Below are positions 34,352 to 45,374 of a DNA stretch of 64,000 nucleotides, one piece after another (the first letter of the stretch is position 1; every line of letters begins with the position of its first letter). The notes beneath the pieces were generated by a model. That model worked only from the letters and a program-made list of their open reading frames with translations. It had not been told where the DNA came from and made no database searches. Location: contig JAHLWZ010000530.1 of assembly GCA_020536535.1 (NCBI GenBank), positions 124,001 to 188,000 on the forward strand, written 5' to 3'. Source of the stretch: Pelomyxa schiedti. Taxonomy: Eukaryota; Evosea; Pelobiontida; Pelomyxidae. Position numbers and translations under genes: made by a program.

Positions 34352-36022
34352 GACTCTGCTGCGTAACGGAGATCTTGTTACCTTGAATATTTAAAAAAAA
34401 TGACCCCGCTGCTCCAGAATAGCCATGAACTCAGTTGAGGATGTAGGATTCTCTCAGACTGCGTGTTGGTAATGGCGTAGGTCTGTTGATTATTGTCGTC
34501 ATTAGTTGAACGGAAAATGTGGCGAGGGTTGCGTATGATCAATGCAATCCGCGCCAACAGAAAATGTACACCAAGTTGGTTGGTGTTTCCGGGTGCGTCA
34601 TCCCGTTGAAGCAGTGGGAAGAGGAGACCATCATTGGGGCATCGAAACTTACTTCGACTTAGTCTTGGGAGAAGTCATGGACGAAAAGGAATGTTCACAG
34701 AATTTTCGTACGAAAATTCCTTTCTGATTGGTTGTGCTTCAAGCTTTACGATAGTGGCCTACAGTCATATCTAGATCAAAGGGCGGCTGTTTTTTTGGCC
34801 TGTCAAATTCCTGTAAAAACAGCCGCAACAACAACAGTACTCTGCCTCAGTCTGCAGCAACAGATTTGTCCAGTCTCCGTTTTTTCAAAACGATCAGGAA
34901 AGGCTGTTGGTGTCGATGTGGGTGTCGGCACCCACGTATGTGTAGGTGTCGAGCGGCGGTGTTGGGAACAACAGCAGCAACAGACCGAGTGAAGGGGTGA
35001 AGGTTTACCCAACAGCGCCGGCGCCCACGCCATCAGCTGTGCCACTGAGGCCTACAGCGACGCCAGCCCCTCACCACCAGGGCTGACCGGACTCCACGTA
35101 ATACACCTGCACCTAAGACGCCGACGACGCCTACACCTACGCCAACACCGACGCCTTGCCTGCACTGAGGCCAACACAAACCCACACCAACACCCTCAGA
35201 ATAACTTGCCCAACACTGACACAAACACACTGAAGAACACACAACACACAACACACACAACAAGAAACAAGAAACAAGAAACAGAACCCACACTTAACCA
35301 GCACACTGTAAAAACAGCCCCCCAGCCACCCCTCAAGTTTTAATAAGGAAAAAAAAAAATAAAACAGCCACCTGGGTGGCTGTTTTACCAATGGGGAAAA
35401 GCCATTGTTTTTTCACTGTTTTTAACAGGTTTGAGTCTGCAACATGTAGAAAAGGTGGGCAGTTGGTATTTCTAAGGGGAAAATTTTTTTGTTTTGTGAA
35501 GAACATATGTGGACCCTTGTGAAAAAACAGCTGCCACCTCACACCAAACAAGTGCAAGGTAAATTTTTGTATTGTTACAGTGCATTATCCTTGTGCAACC
35601 TTTCCTTTCTCTTTGATTACTTATCTCCAATTAGTTGTTTGTGTTTTTGGTTTGTTGGTGCCAAGCAGGAGATGGGGGGTGAGTGGAGGGGAGGGAGGAG
35701 AAGAAAGGTTGGTCTGAGCATCTTGGATGGCATTAATGTTGGGAGAGTTTGTGTGCACACTGTGTCTCAAGTCCTCCACCTTCTTTACCACTGTCTCAAT
35801 GCCTTGGTTTTTCATTATGATTGCTGTTGATTTCTATGATAATGTTACAATCAACCTGTACCTTGCGCCTTTGCCCTGTGGTGTTGACAACAAAATTCAC
35901 AGAAAAAAATTTATCCGTTTTTTCCCCAGGCCCCTCTGCCGAAAACCTACTGAAGGACCCGAAAACCTTCTTTCAGTAGACTTGACATTCAAGTAACTGT
36001 TGAGAATCCACTAAGCGTATGT
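34352..36022. other. gene-poor intergenic region
   Basis: No supported gene in 1.67 kb. It contains a stretch with decayed Thr/Pro-coding look on the plus strand (35090-35180, interrupted by stops), A/C-rich simple sequence (35210-35300) and a perfect hairpin at 35360-35387. The GTAAAAACAGCC/ACAGCYGCCACC words around the hairpin recur near 34812, 35308 and 35526. The promoter of the Sel1-kinase gene should lie at the right end. Confidence 0.45.
35360..35387. repeat. perfect inverted repeat (13-bp arms, 2-nt spacer)
   Basis: TAAAACAGCCACC at 35360-35372 and its exact reverse complement GGTGGCTGTTTTA at 35375-35387 are separated by TG. It sits alone between genes, preceded by a poly-A run. It could be a cruciform or hairpin RNA element, or the core of a miniature inverted-repeat transposon relic. 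Confidence 0.7.
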
Positions 36023-38368
36023 ATGGCGTCAGTCTTGGCTGCCTGTGAGTACCAGCTCGGGGAACAGTACTACTGGGGAGACTTCGATATCCCACGAGAT
36101 GCAGGCAAAGCGGTTGCTTTGTGGGTGCAGGCGGCGCGCCTCGGGTCGCCGTTGGCCATGGTTTCCCTGGGCTGGTGGTGCTACCACCGCGGCGTCGGGG
36201 TCGGCCGCAATCCAGAGGCGGCCGCCGAGCTCTACGCCCACGCCGCCTCTCTTCCCACCTGCCCGCGGGCAGTGCACTGCCAAGCAACCGCCTGCCTCGG
36301 CGTGTGCTCCTTGCGGGGCGAAGGCGCGCCGAGGGACTGGGAGAAGGCCGCACAGCTGCTGCAGCGGGCTCACGAGAGCATGCAGCTGGTGGCCGAGCAA
36401 CTGGGAAAGCCTGCCAGGGTGGACACACTTTGCTACGAGAGGCTGGCGCCTTGCAGGCACCTTGGGTGGTGCTACCTCTGCGGATGCGGGGTGTCGCGGG
36501 ACCCCGAGAGGGCAGTGTCTCTGTTCAATTATGGGCTCAGTTTTTCGTGGAAGGACTGGGGTTGTGCTATTTACCTCGCTCATTGTTACGAAACTGGCGA
36601 GGGTGTTGCGAAGGACACTGGCAAAGCACAGGAGCTGTATGGCATGGCACTTAATGCCAAAGATAGTGCAAATCGTCCCATGCTGGGATTTGGCTCCCCG
36701 GAGGCTTTCGCGGAACTTGGATTGTACCTCCAGAAAGGTCTGTGTGTTGACCGAAATATTCTCAAAGCGTGTTCATTATTCGAGAAGGGTGCTATAGCTG
36801 GTGACCCTGTTGCAATGTTTCACCTTGCATTGTGTGAGACTACTCACAGACGAAGGAGATTTGACCTTCTTACACAGGCTTCCTCTCTTGGCCACAAACA
36901 ATCCTCCCAAATTCTTGCAACCGAAAAGCCATATCCAATTTTACAAGCACTGGTACCTCCGGGCATAACGCCACTACAAGCTGTCAATCAACAGGCAGTA
37001 TGTAACCATTATGCTGGCAAATATATTTAACAAGCAGTCAGGACGTAGAAGAATTAATCATAGAACTTACATCAAAGCTGGAAGAGGTGTGCTTGCATCT
37101 ACAATGTATGTCATAAAGAAAAACCTCATCAGGACAGTATGCGTATTCGACAACTCCAAGAAGAGAATAAATTACTACGCTCTGATTATGCACGCTGTCA
37201 AGTTAGTCGACTAAGTCAACCCTGATGTCCTCACCCTAAAACACAGGAAGTTATTAACACGATGTCGTCACTTATTACTGCAGACATTTCAGACTTCATT
37301 CCGCATGGCCTCCTTGGAATGGGAACAAACACTGCAGCATTTGAAGTGCACTTCAATATACCACTCCCTTTTGACATCAAACTCGGAATCACAACACTGG
37401 TCATGAAAGTTGTCTTCAACATGCGTAATACCAAAATTCCAGAGTACAAGATTCTTGCATCAATTCCACATCACCCTAATGTTATTCACACACTTGGTGA
37501 TATTGCCATCCCACGGTTGATACAATCATTGATATACACCAATAATATCGGCTTATAGGTTACCAAATGAGTTTATTGAAAAGCTAGAAGGACCCATTTT
37601 CCGCCGAATGGCACTTGACCCGTCTCTTGCGTTTCTCATGCCTTTCTGTGGGATCACTCTGTCAGCTTATTTATCTTCTGTATCTCCGGTCAGTACAATT
37701 CACAATCTGATCCTGTACTCACTCTCAGCCTTGCAGACTAGACTCGCCAAAAAGGCCCAGAATATTTTTTTGCAAGGCACAAAAGCAATCCATCATATTG
37801 AAACCTTTTGGGTTGTGCACAGGTACGCCATCTAGCATATTTCTGTATTCACCCTCGCAGGGATATCAAGCAAAGCAACTTATTGGTGGACCCAACAGGG
37901 AAACTCACCTTGATTGACTTTGGTGACGCGACTAAGTGCCTCAATGCTAACTTGGAGTCAGGGGTTTCTCCAACCACACAGTTTTGGGCCAACCCAGGGA
38001 CAATGCCCCCAGAGCTCCACATGTTCATCAAGGCTCTCACCAACGACGTTTCCAGCCGTGGCATTTCCTCCAGCACCAGTAACAAGTCCACCACGTTCTC
38101 ATACTCCAAGTGTGACTCTTTTGCACTGGCCCTCACATTCTACAACACACTTCTTCCCGCTCACGCCAAGTTTATCGGCAGTGAAAAAAACTTCTCCATG
38201 AGCGACTTCACAACGGAGTCACTTGTGACGAATTTCCCACTGCCCGTCCCACAGGGTACACGTCTCACCGGTATACTCATTTCCATGCTGAACCCTGACA
38301 AAGGGCAACGAATGTCAGCTTCTGCAGCCATTGAAACAATCACTCGTGCAACAAAGAACCACCTTTGA
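36023..38368 (+). CDS. Sel1-repeat - coiled coil - protein kinase
   Basis: Seven exons (36023-36997, 37042-37086, 37133-37201, 37247-37515, 37559-37679, 37737-37822, 37861-38368), introns 38-57 nt, all phases consistent, 690 residues. Exon 1 holds Sel1-like repeats (GDFDIPRDAGKAVALWVQAA; GVGVGRNPEAAAELYAHAAS; GCGVSRDPERAVSLFNYGLS; GEGVAKDTGKAQELYGMAL). Exons 2-3 form a short coiled coil (DVEELIIELTSKLEE|DSM, RQLQEENKLLRSDYARC). The kinase follows: Lys in TTLVMKVVF, HRDIKQSN built by splicing, DFG (TLIDFGDA), PPE instead of APE (NPGTMPPEL), a Ser-rich insert and a closing QRMSASAAI. It is a close relative of the TPR-kinase at 8.9 kb and the relic at 8.4 kb. Catalytic residues are intact. A function in signalling is inferred; substrates are unknown. 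Confidence 0.85.
36120..36520 (+). other. GC-rich 5' coding island of the Sel1-kinase gene
   Basis: G/C-ending codons dominate in the first about 500 nt of the gene, whereas codons after about 36650 use A/T freely. Long open frames on the opposite strand and other frames here are a by-product of this bias. Confidence 0.6.
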
Positions 38369-38507
38369 CTAGACTTGTTCCTTTGACACTTAGTTCTTTG
38401 CAAAAAAATTTGTTTTAAATAAATATATCACGCAAGTTACTGTAACACTCAGAACACAGAACCACAATCAACATGTGATGCTGGTGCTGTGGCAGGTTAT
38501 ATTACTC

Positions 38508-41500
38508 CTAGTGCCGTTTTTTGTTGCTCTTGGATGATGATGTATTAGTAGTGTGCTTGCTGCTGCTATCTGTTGTGCTGGTGGATGTAGTGGTGGATGT
38601 TGTTGTTTTTGTTGGTGAGGTGTTATTGTGGACCCCCTCTGATACAATCAGGGATGCCAGTTCTTGTTTTCCTTGGAGGCAGCTGTGGCTTTCAATACTG
38701 GGTGATGCGGAATGGAACGGGGCTATGAGAGGGTGTTGAAGCAAGTCTGTGGCGTAAGGCCGGGCGTTGGGATTCACTTCAAGGCATAAGTTCGAGAACG
38801 CCGATATAGAAGTGGACCAGAGTGATGGGTTCAGTGGTGGAGGGGACGTGTTTTGGGCCGCTATCAAGAGTAGGGCATTGAGCGGCGGGTGTTGGATGAA
38901 AGGTGGTGAACCATCAATCATTTCCATCACCATTATTCCGAGACTCCAGATGTCCACCTTTTTTGTGCATTCATTGTAAGGAGCATGCTTACGGATGTCA
39001 ACCAAAATGCTATACCTTACAGTTGTATTCTTTTGTCTTGACAACTTCTGGTGCCATCCAATAGGGTGTGCCGACAATCTTGAAGAAAAAGGGATTAAAA
39101 ATGCAATTGAGTGGGTAGACAAGTACTGAGTGCCGGACTGATTTGGAACTTGACAAAGTAGAAACATAACCAAAGTCACCAATTTTACAGGTACCATCCC
39201 TTCCCAGAAGTGTGTTGTCGCTTTTTATATCTCTTTTTGATTATCTGTTAGTATAGTGTGTTTGCAGTGTAGTCTTGTACCTATGAATTTTATTGTTGAT
39301 GTGGAGATATTCCAGTGCTTTTAGTACACAGTAACATACATAACCTATTACACTTGTACTCAGTGGATAGTGATTCTCGATAACATCAGTCAAAGTTCCG
39401 CCGTCCATGTACCTATTTTTCTTCAATCTTGACAATGGACTTGTTGGAGCGATATCAATTTCTGAACTTACTCCATTATAATGCGGATTTGGTCCCCCTT
39501 GGTGAAGCAGTCAATGAACTTCACGAGATTTGGGTGATGTGACGTTTTCATTGCAAATACTTCCATTGTTATCTATGGGCGTTAGAGTTCAGAGATAAGA
39601 AAAGAAGTTGAAGTACCTGCTTTCGATTTTTATCTGCTAGAGGTATCACCTTAATTGCAACTTTTTTCTTGGAAGCTTTGTGTAGTGCAGAGAATATCTA
39701 TTCAAGTGAGCCTCGTTTGGCATAACGAATTGGGGAATTGTACCTTACCAGCAGAGCCTTCGCCTATCAATTTAACGTCACCGTACTCGGCCATTGTGGA
39801 AACTGCAGGTGCTAGATCTAGGATGTCAAGGGGGGTCTGTGCATGGCCTTTTAGCTCCACCGCTGTTGGTGGCGGGGAGGCACTGGGTGTTTTCTCATTG
39901 GCGGCACTAGTTTTTCCATGTATAGTAAGCTCCCAATGCTTGGAGTCTTGAACACCAATTCCCCCTAGCAAGCCAGTAAAAAGAACGTCCAGCATGGCAC
40001 CTCTCACGTAGTTGCTGGGGAAGCTTGGAGATTTTTCACTTGAGGCAGAGGTTTCCCCTTTAAGAGTCGTCGAACTGGGTGACTTGGAAGTGGGTGGCTT
40101 GAACAGCTTTTTGGATATACTTCTTAAGAAACCATGCTGTGATTCATCGGGCTTGATGCTTGGGGTAGTTGATTCTGCAGGCTGTGGCACAGGTCGAATG
40201 ATTCCCGGTGGCAATTCAGGCTGTGATGGCGGGGGAGAGATCGGGACTGGTGTTTGTTGTGGTAATTCTTTATCTTCTTTTTCCTCTTTGAAATTCCCCC
40301 AGCTCCGAGATCGATGATGGGATTTAGTCGAATTAGTTGGTGGTTGAAGATGATCCTTGTAAAAGTGAAAAAGAAAAATTACAGGCAGGTACCGTACCCC
40401 AGAGAGTCTCCGTTTTAGTAACTCGATCGTGGCATCTTGGTTGCTGATTTTCTCCTCCAAGATTTGGAGTCTTGAAGACATTGACACCAATTGGCTAGAA
40501 AGCTTTTCGTGATCCTTGTATAAGATTAGTGGTTCGAGTGTTCCTAGTTTAATTGCATGACATACTTTGGCCTTTTGCTCAGCAATGTGCTTCTGTTGTT
40601 CTTTTATGGCTTGTTTTAATTTATTTTCTAAATCTTTTTGTATCTGTATGGGATTTTGAAGAGCGAATTGCTCGTTGGTAGCCAGTCCATTATCCTGGTT
40701 ACTGTGAATAAAAAAAAACCACAAAATTTACAAGGAAACCGTTACTGTGTGCTCCCGAACGTTGTTCCCTTCATGTATTTCATTCCCTTTAATACGTTGA
40801 GTCTGGGAAGTTAGTGACAAATTTGAAGCAGCGTGGATTGGTTCTAGATAGGCAGATTTCTTGGCCGTCAAGTTTTTTTGGGAGGGCAGAAGAATTTGAG
40901 ATGATAATGTTGGAGAAGGGGAAGTGTGTGTTGGAAAGGCAAGATTGGATCGTGACTGGTGGGCTGATGGATCTTGAAGCTCCCACCCCGTTAAACTTCT
41001 TTGCAGTGAGGAAATATCCCCTTTTTCACATGTGAGTGAAGTAGATAAAAGTAAAGATAAGTGTTTACCAATGTTTGATGGTGAGTTACTAGGTGGGGCT
41101 CTGTGCTTTCTGTTGAAATCAGCTTCTCCGCATACTGAAATAGATCTCGTGAAGGCACCATAGTTGGCAACAACAGAAAGGTTATCAGAACTTTTAATGG
41201 AAGGAAATCGAACTGCTGAATCCTAGCCATTAAAATGTTGGAAGAAGTATTTCAAAAGAATATCCTAATACCATGGGATAGGGGGTGTCGGGAAAATTGA
41301 TTTCCATTTTGCTTTTTTTTTGTGTTAGTTTGAGAGAATTTCTTGAAGTAAGCTCACGAAGTTGTTAAAGATGTTCGTGGACACGATTTAGACCTCATTC
41401 TAGCCTCAGCTAGTTTTTTAAAAAAGTTAACAAGTAACAACCAAATCAAAAAAAAAAAAAAAGTCACCTTGGGGTGAGGACACACGGTCTACCGGTGTTT

Positions 41501-42662
41501 GTGTAATCGAGATGGAGGGTACTGTACATTCCGTCATTTCAGGACTCGCTCTGGCAGGTGCGTCCTTAATGCACAAGTCAAACCACAAGTGCGCCAAACC
41601 CTCAAGCAAGAGAAGGGATAATACCCGTGGGGAAGGCTGGCTGCAGTTGTGCCTGTGCTTCCCCCGTGGCGGCGACTCGGACGAGTGCTGCTGGCACGAG
41701 ACGATGTGGTGCTCCAGCGCCGGGAACGGCTGCCTCGGGGGGGCATCCTCGTGGTGCCTCCGCGACTTCCTCTTGCGCTCCTGCTCCCCGCCCCCGCTGG
41801 CCCCGCCCGCCCCGCTGCTCCCGGGGAGCTGGTCGCCGGTGGGGCTCTGGTTCGAGGCAGAGGCGCCGCAGCCGCCGCCGCATGTGCTGCCGTAGATCGC
41901 GGGGAAGTGCGTGGTCAGCTCGGACTCGTGGCGGCGGTGGAAGGTGGTGTGGGGCGAGGGCGAGCACGAGGAGGAGACCTCGGACGAGGACGAGGAGCTG
42001 GGCAGCCGGGCCTTGGAGGGCGAGGGGCACGGGGACCGCGACCGCGACACGGACGGCGACAGCGCCGCGGGCACCGCCGAGCCGACGTCGTCCTCGCTCG
42101 AGGTGTCCTCGACGACGAGCACGGGGTTGTCGCTGCCGAGGTGGCTCACCGTCGACGATCTCACGGGCACCGAGGGCGTGGACAACGACAAGGGGTTCCT
42201 GCTGCTACCTGCGCCGGGCACCACTGCGGCAACAGAAAGGCACGCCGAAGACTGGTTCTTTCTGAATTGTGGGTTGCTGTAGGACTTCTTGTGCCCGCTG
42301 CCGTGTACCCTCTCGGTCGTTGGACTCCGGTGTCCCCTCGGCGATGATGTTGTTGGTGGTGTGTTGTTGCTGGCGTTGGTGATACTGAGACTGGTGCCGA
42401 GGCTACTGTTGGTTGTAGTTGTCGTTGTCGATACTTCCGGTGGACCGTCCATCGTCAAATGGAGACGGTGGTCTTTGGTTTTCTCTGTTGATTTTCCCCT
42501 TGTGCACTTTCGTTGTTTATTGACGCTGTGGAAAAAACTGGGCGATAACAGATCAAAAAAAGTTTCCTTCCGTACCGCCGTTTTTGTTCCTTTCTTCTCG
42601 GTGGAGAGGCTGACCTGGGACATGGTTGTACTCTTTGGTGTTGGCGATTCCGTTTCTCCCAT
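38508..42662 (-). CDS. PAK/Ste20-like serine/threonine kinase
   Basis: Minus-strand multi-exon gene. Exon 1 (about 41470-42662) is long, Ser/Pro-rich and GC-rich. Small exons follow, joined in phase ([40 protein letters not shown]). A coiled coil ([40 protein letters not shown]) precedes the C-terminal kinase: [11 protein letters not shown], the VAIK-type Lys, [80 protein letters not shown]. This is the Ste20/PAK group, which acts on cytoskeleton and MAPK pathways. I could not find a clear CRIB motif for Rac/Cdc42 binding, so a non-PAK Ste20 assignment is possible. The tail is Thr/Ser-rich with KSNKKRH. Only 22 bp separate its ATG from the stop of the upstream ankyrin gene. Confidence 0.8.
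41640..42200 (-). other. GC-rich 5' coding island of the PAK-like gene
   Basis: The first exon is strongly GC-biased, with codons such as TCG, AGC and CCC and long overlapping open frames on the other strand. Downstream kinase exons are AT-richer. The open frames of 200+ codons on the plus strand here are composition artefacts. Confidence 0.6.
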
Positions 42663-42684
42663 TATGGGATCATGCGACGCGGTG

Positions 42685-44509
42685 TTACGGTGAACTCCAC
42701 AGGGGATCTATGCCTAACTCAAAGTAGGTGTTGAGCCACCCAGCTGTGGAAATGTGGGTGTTGGTTACAAGCTTCTGTACAATGTGGGTGAGGTTGGGAA
42801 TATCTCCCTTTGTGATTCCCAGGTTGACCACCAGCCACTTTACCACAGGAAGCTGCCCGTTTGCAATTGCACTTCGCAATCCAGGCCGCGAAATAACATC
42901 TGATTTGGTGCATCGCCGTTGTAAAACAATCAGTTTCACAGCTTCTAAGTGGCCTCCTGCACAAGCTGCCCACAACATTGCTGGAAAAACCTCTTCTCTG
43001 TTTGGATCCTTCATGTAGTTGGCAAGATACCACTGCACTGCATGTGTGAAACCATGCAATGCAGCGTTTATTACCCCTGAGCCTATTATAAAGTACCCTG
43101 GTGCATATGAATCAAACAGAGTCATCATATCAGGATTGTGCTGAGTACATGCAAGTCCAAACCATTGCCTAACAAAGCTAGACTGAGAAAGTTCAGGAGA
43201 TTGCTGTAGAGCAAGTGATAGTGCTTCTTTGGCGAGATTCAAATGCCCCCCCGAGATTGCCCCTCTAATAATTGCACAGTGGTAGTGTCTACAAGGGTGG
43301 AGCTCGAGTGATATTTTGTTGCTGAACCAGGAAATCAGTTCTCGGTCTCCCACTTTTCCAAGGCTCTCCAGTGCTGTTGAATGGCAAGTAACACTATCTT
43401 CAAACGGTTTCGAGGCAAACCAAAATATCAGGTCCCTGTTTCCTGTGCTGCAAACTGCGCTCAACAAATCAGAAGAGGTTTCCCAAACTGAAAATGAGTC
43501 AGCAAGCCATTTTGCAACTTCAAGATGTCCATTACGGCATGCAGATCGAAATGGTTCGTTTCTAAAGTATTGTACTTGATCTCTGCCGTAGTGAAAGTAA
43601 CTTGCAATCCACTTGGCAACGGACAATTGCCCACTGGAGCATGCTCTGTTGAATACCAAGTTAAACAAATCCAATACATCTTCCATCCGGAGTGAAAACT
43701 TCCTCGCCATCCATTCTACAGTCTTCAGAGAGCCAGCTTCACTTGCACCAGCCAGAGAGTATAAAATCAGTCCCTTGTTACGGTGAGGCTGTGACGCCTC
43801 CAAAATCCATTCCAGGGTTTCTTTGTCTTGGCAGTTCTTGAAAGCTTCCATCAACACTTCTCCCCCATTGGCTTTTTTCTTGTATGGCCTGTTGCTGAAG
43901 TCCATCACTTGTTCAATACAGTCATGCAGCTTGATGTGGAATTTTTTTGAGAACAATTTGGCAGCTTGTATGCGAACCCTCATTACCGCGGTGACCATAA
44001 GGTGATATTCAGCTATTGTGGGGCATAGAACCGCTTTCCTAAGATGGTCATACAGCCCCTCACTGTGTGAAGTATAATTCTGCATGGGGTTGAGTGGAAC
44101 AAACAAAAAAGTGTCTAAGCAACATAGGGGGGAAAAAAACCCATTGATCTGTGTAAGTGACAGGCGGGTTGGTGGCGAACAGCAGTCTGGCTTGTTTGAC
44201 AGAGGCCTCGCACAGCAACCAACTTACATCGCACAGAGTAACCAGTGCCTCAAACGAGTCGAGGATGGGCACTATGTGAGTTACCAAAAAGCCGCAGGTT
44301 TTCACTGTATCTGCTATTTGTTGGCTCCTGCTGAGTGGGGCACAGCCTCCTTGCAGTGTTGTTGGCGCTGCTTCCTCTGTTGTTTTGTCACTGTGTTGCG
44401 GTATCGGTTTTTTCCCCCTCGACTCCTCACCGCCCATTTTTTTATCCACCCGGGTCTCGTTTAACTTTGCCAAAGCAGTCCTTTTCTGCTCCTTTGATGG
44501 GTGCGACAA
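42685..44509 (-). CDS. degenerate ankyrin-repeat protein
   Basis: Two exons (44141-44509 and 42685-44079) joined in phase 0 over a 61-nt intron, 587 residues. Exon 1 has a basic/polar head and a helical stretch (SFEALVTLCDVSWLLCEASV). Exon 2 carries about ten degenerate ankyrin-like repeats of 30-35 residues with the pattern ACxxGHLEVAKWLAxxF: FRSACRNGHLEVAKWLADSF, RACSSGQLSVAKWIASYF, LWAACAGGHLEAVKLIVLQ, LRSAIANGQLPVVKWLVVNL. This loose style is known from large protist and giant-virus ankyrin families. Such proteins act as binding scaffolds. The ATG at 44509 overlaps the start of a divergent gene; the next in-frame ATG is at 44437. Confidence 0.75.
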
Positions 44510-45055
44510 ACTACCGCCTCCCCACGGGCTTCACCTTCGTCGACGTGGCCCGCGAACGCTGCAGATACTACCTCGTGGACAGCGACTGCGTCGTGTGCAA
44601 CCGCTCATGGATTGCAGCAGCAAGGTGGTCGAACAGGGTGGATATCTGGGAAGGGCGAGGAGGAGGGGGGAAGAGGAGCACGACTCCTTGAGGGGGTCCG
44701 TCGTTCGGGATTCCAAGCAGACGACCGTTCATTCCCGGGAGTCACTGGGGCTGGATTCTTGTATCTTTTTAGCACTGTACTCCAGACTGTAACACTCACT
44801 TATGTGGACTTGCCCTGCTCCTCTTCTGGATTGCTTGTTGCTGTGAGTCCGCCACTAGTGTTTCACATGCCATTCAGGTCTATATACACCATAGGTGGTG
44901 CTATGTTTGCTGGAGGTGTCATTCTACTTTTACTTGGAACTGGGAAACCCAGTAAGAAAAGACTGTTGTTTACTCCACCAAAACAAGGAAAGAAATGGAA
45001 AGGGGGAAAGGAATCACTCTCTTTAATAACCTATCTTCCACAAAACCTATTTTGA
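44497..45055 (+). CDS. small membrane protein, exon structure unresolved
   Basis: The ATG at 44497 opens a frame with almost exclusively G/C third positions (MGATNYRLPTGFTFVDVARE, then CRYYLVDSDCVVCNRSW), the codon signature of true 5' ends in this window. Downstream, a frame ending at 45055 encodes hydrophobic segments (GLLVAVSPPLVF; IYTIGGAMFAGGVILLLLGT) and a basic tail (GKPSKKRLLF). At least one intron must switch frame between 44600 and 44800. I could not choose between several short candidates. A one- or two-pass membrane protein is the best description; no family is recognised. Confidence 0.45.
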
Positions 45056-45374
45056 CCCTCCCCCATATTATACATGCCAACTGCCTAACAAGGTTTTGCA
45101 CATTGGAATCCAACACTCCCATTGCTAACAGTGCACATCACACACCCCCCAACACAGACAACAATTAGATTTTTTTAATGGTGCCAGCCACATCAACTTT
45201 CACATCTCACCATAAACTCCATGAACCAAAATAAATTGGTAAACACTCAAACTCTGGGGTTCTCACCCAGTTGGGGGACCCCCAGAGTTTCACTTTTACC
45301 GTGAAGTATTTTGACAGATGAACGAAAGCGTTTGGAAGTGTAAATTATTAAAACTACTAATTTAATCAGAGGCG
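45056..45374. other. intergenic, no supported feature
   Basis: 319 bp of AT-rich sequence with polyadenylation-like AATAAA (near 45231) and a short inverted pair CTCTGGGGTTCTC / CCCCCAGAG near 45250-45290. Upstream control of the carboxypeptidase gene is expected here. Confidence 0.35.

Noticed and set aside
41534-42347. Plus-strand and alternative-frame open frames of 120-230 codons
   Set aside because: Arg/Pro/Ala-rich shadow frames of the GC-rich first exon of the PAK-like gene, with no domain-like pattern.
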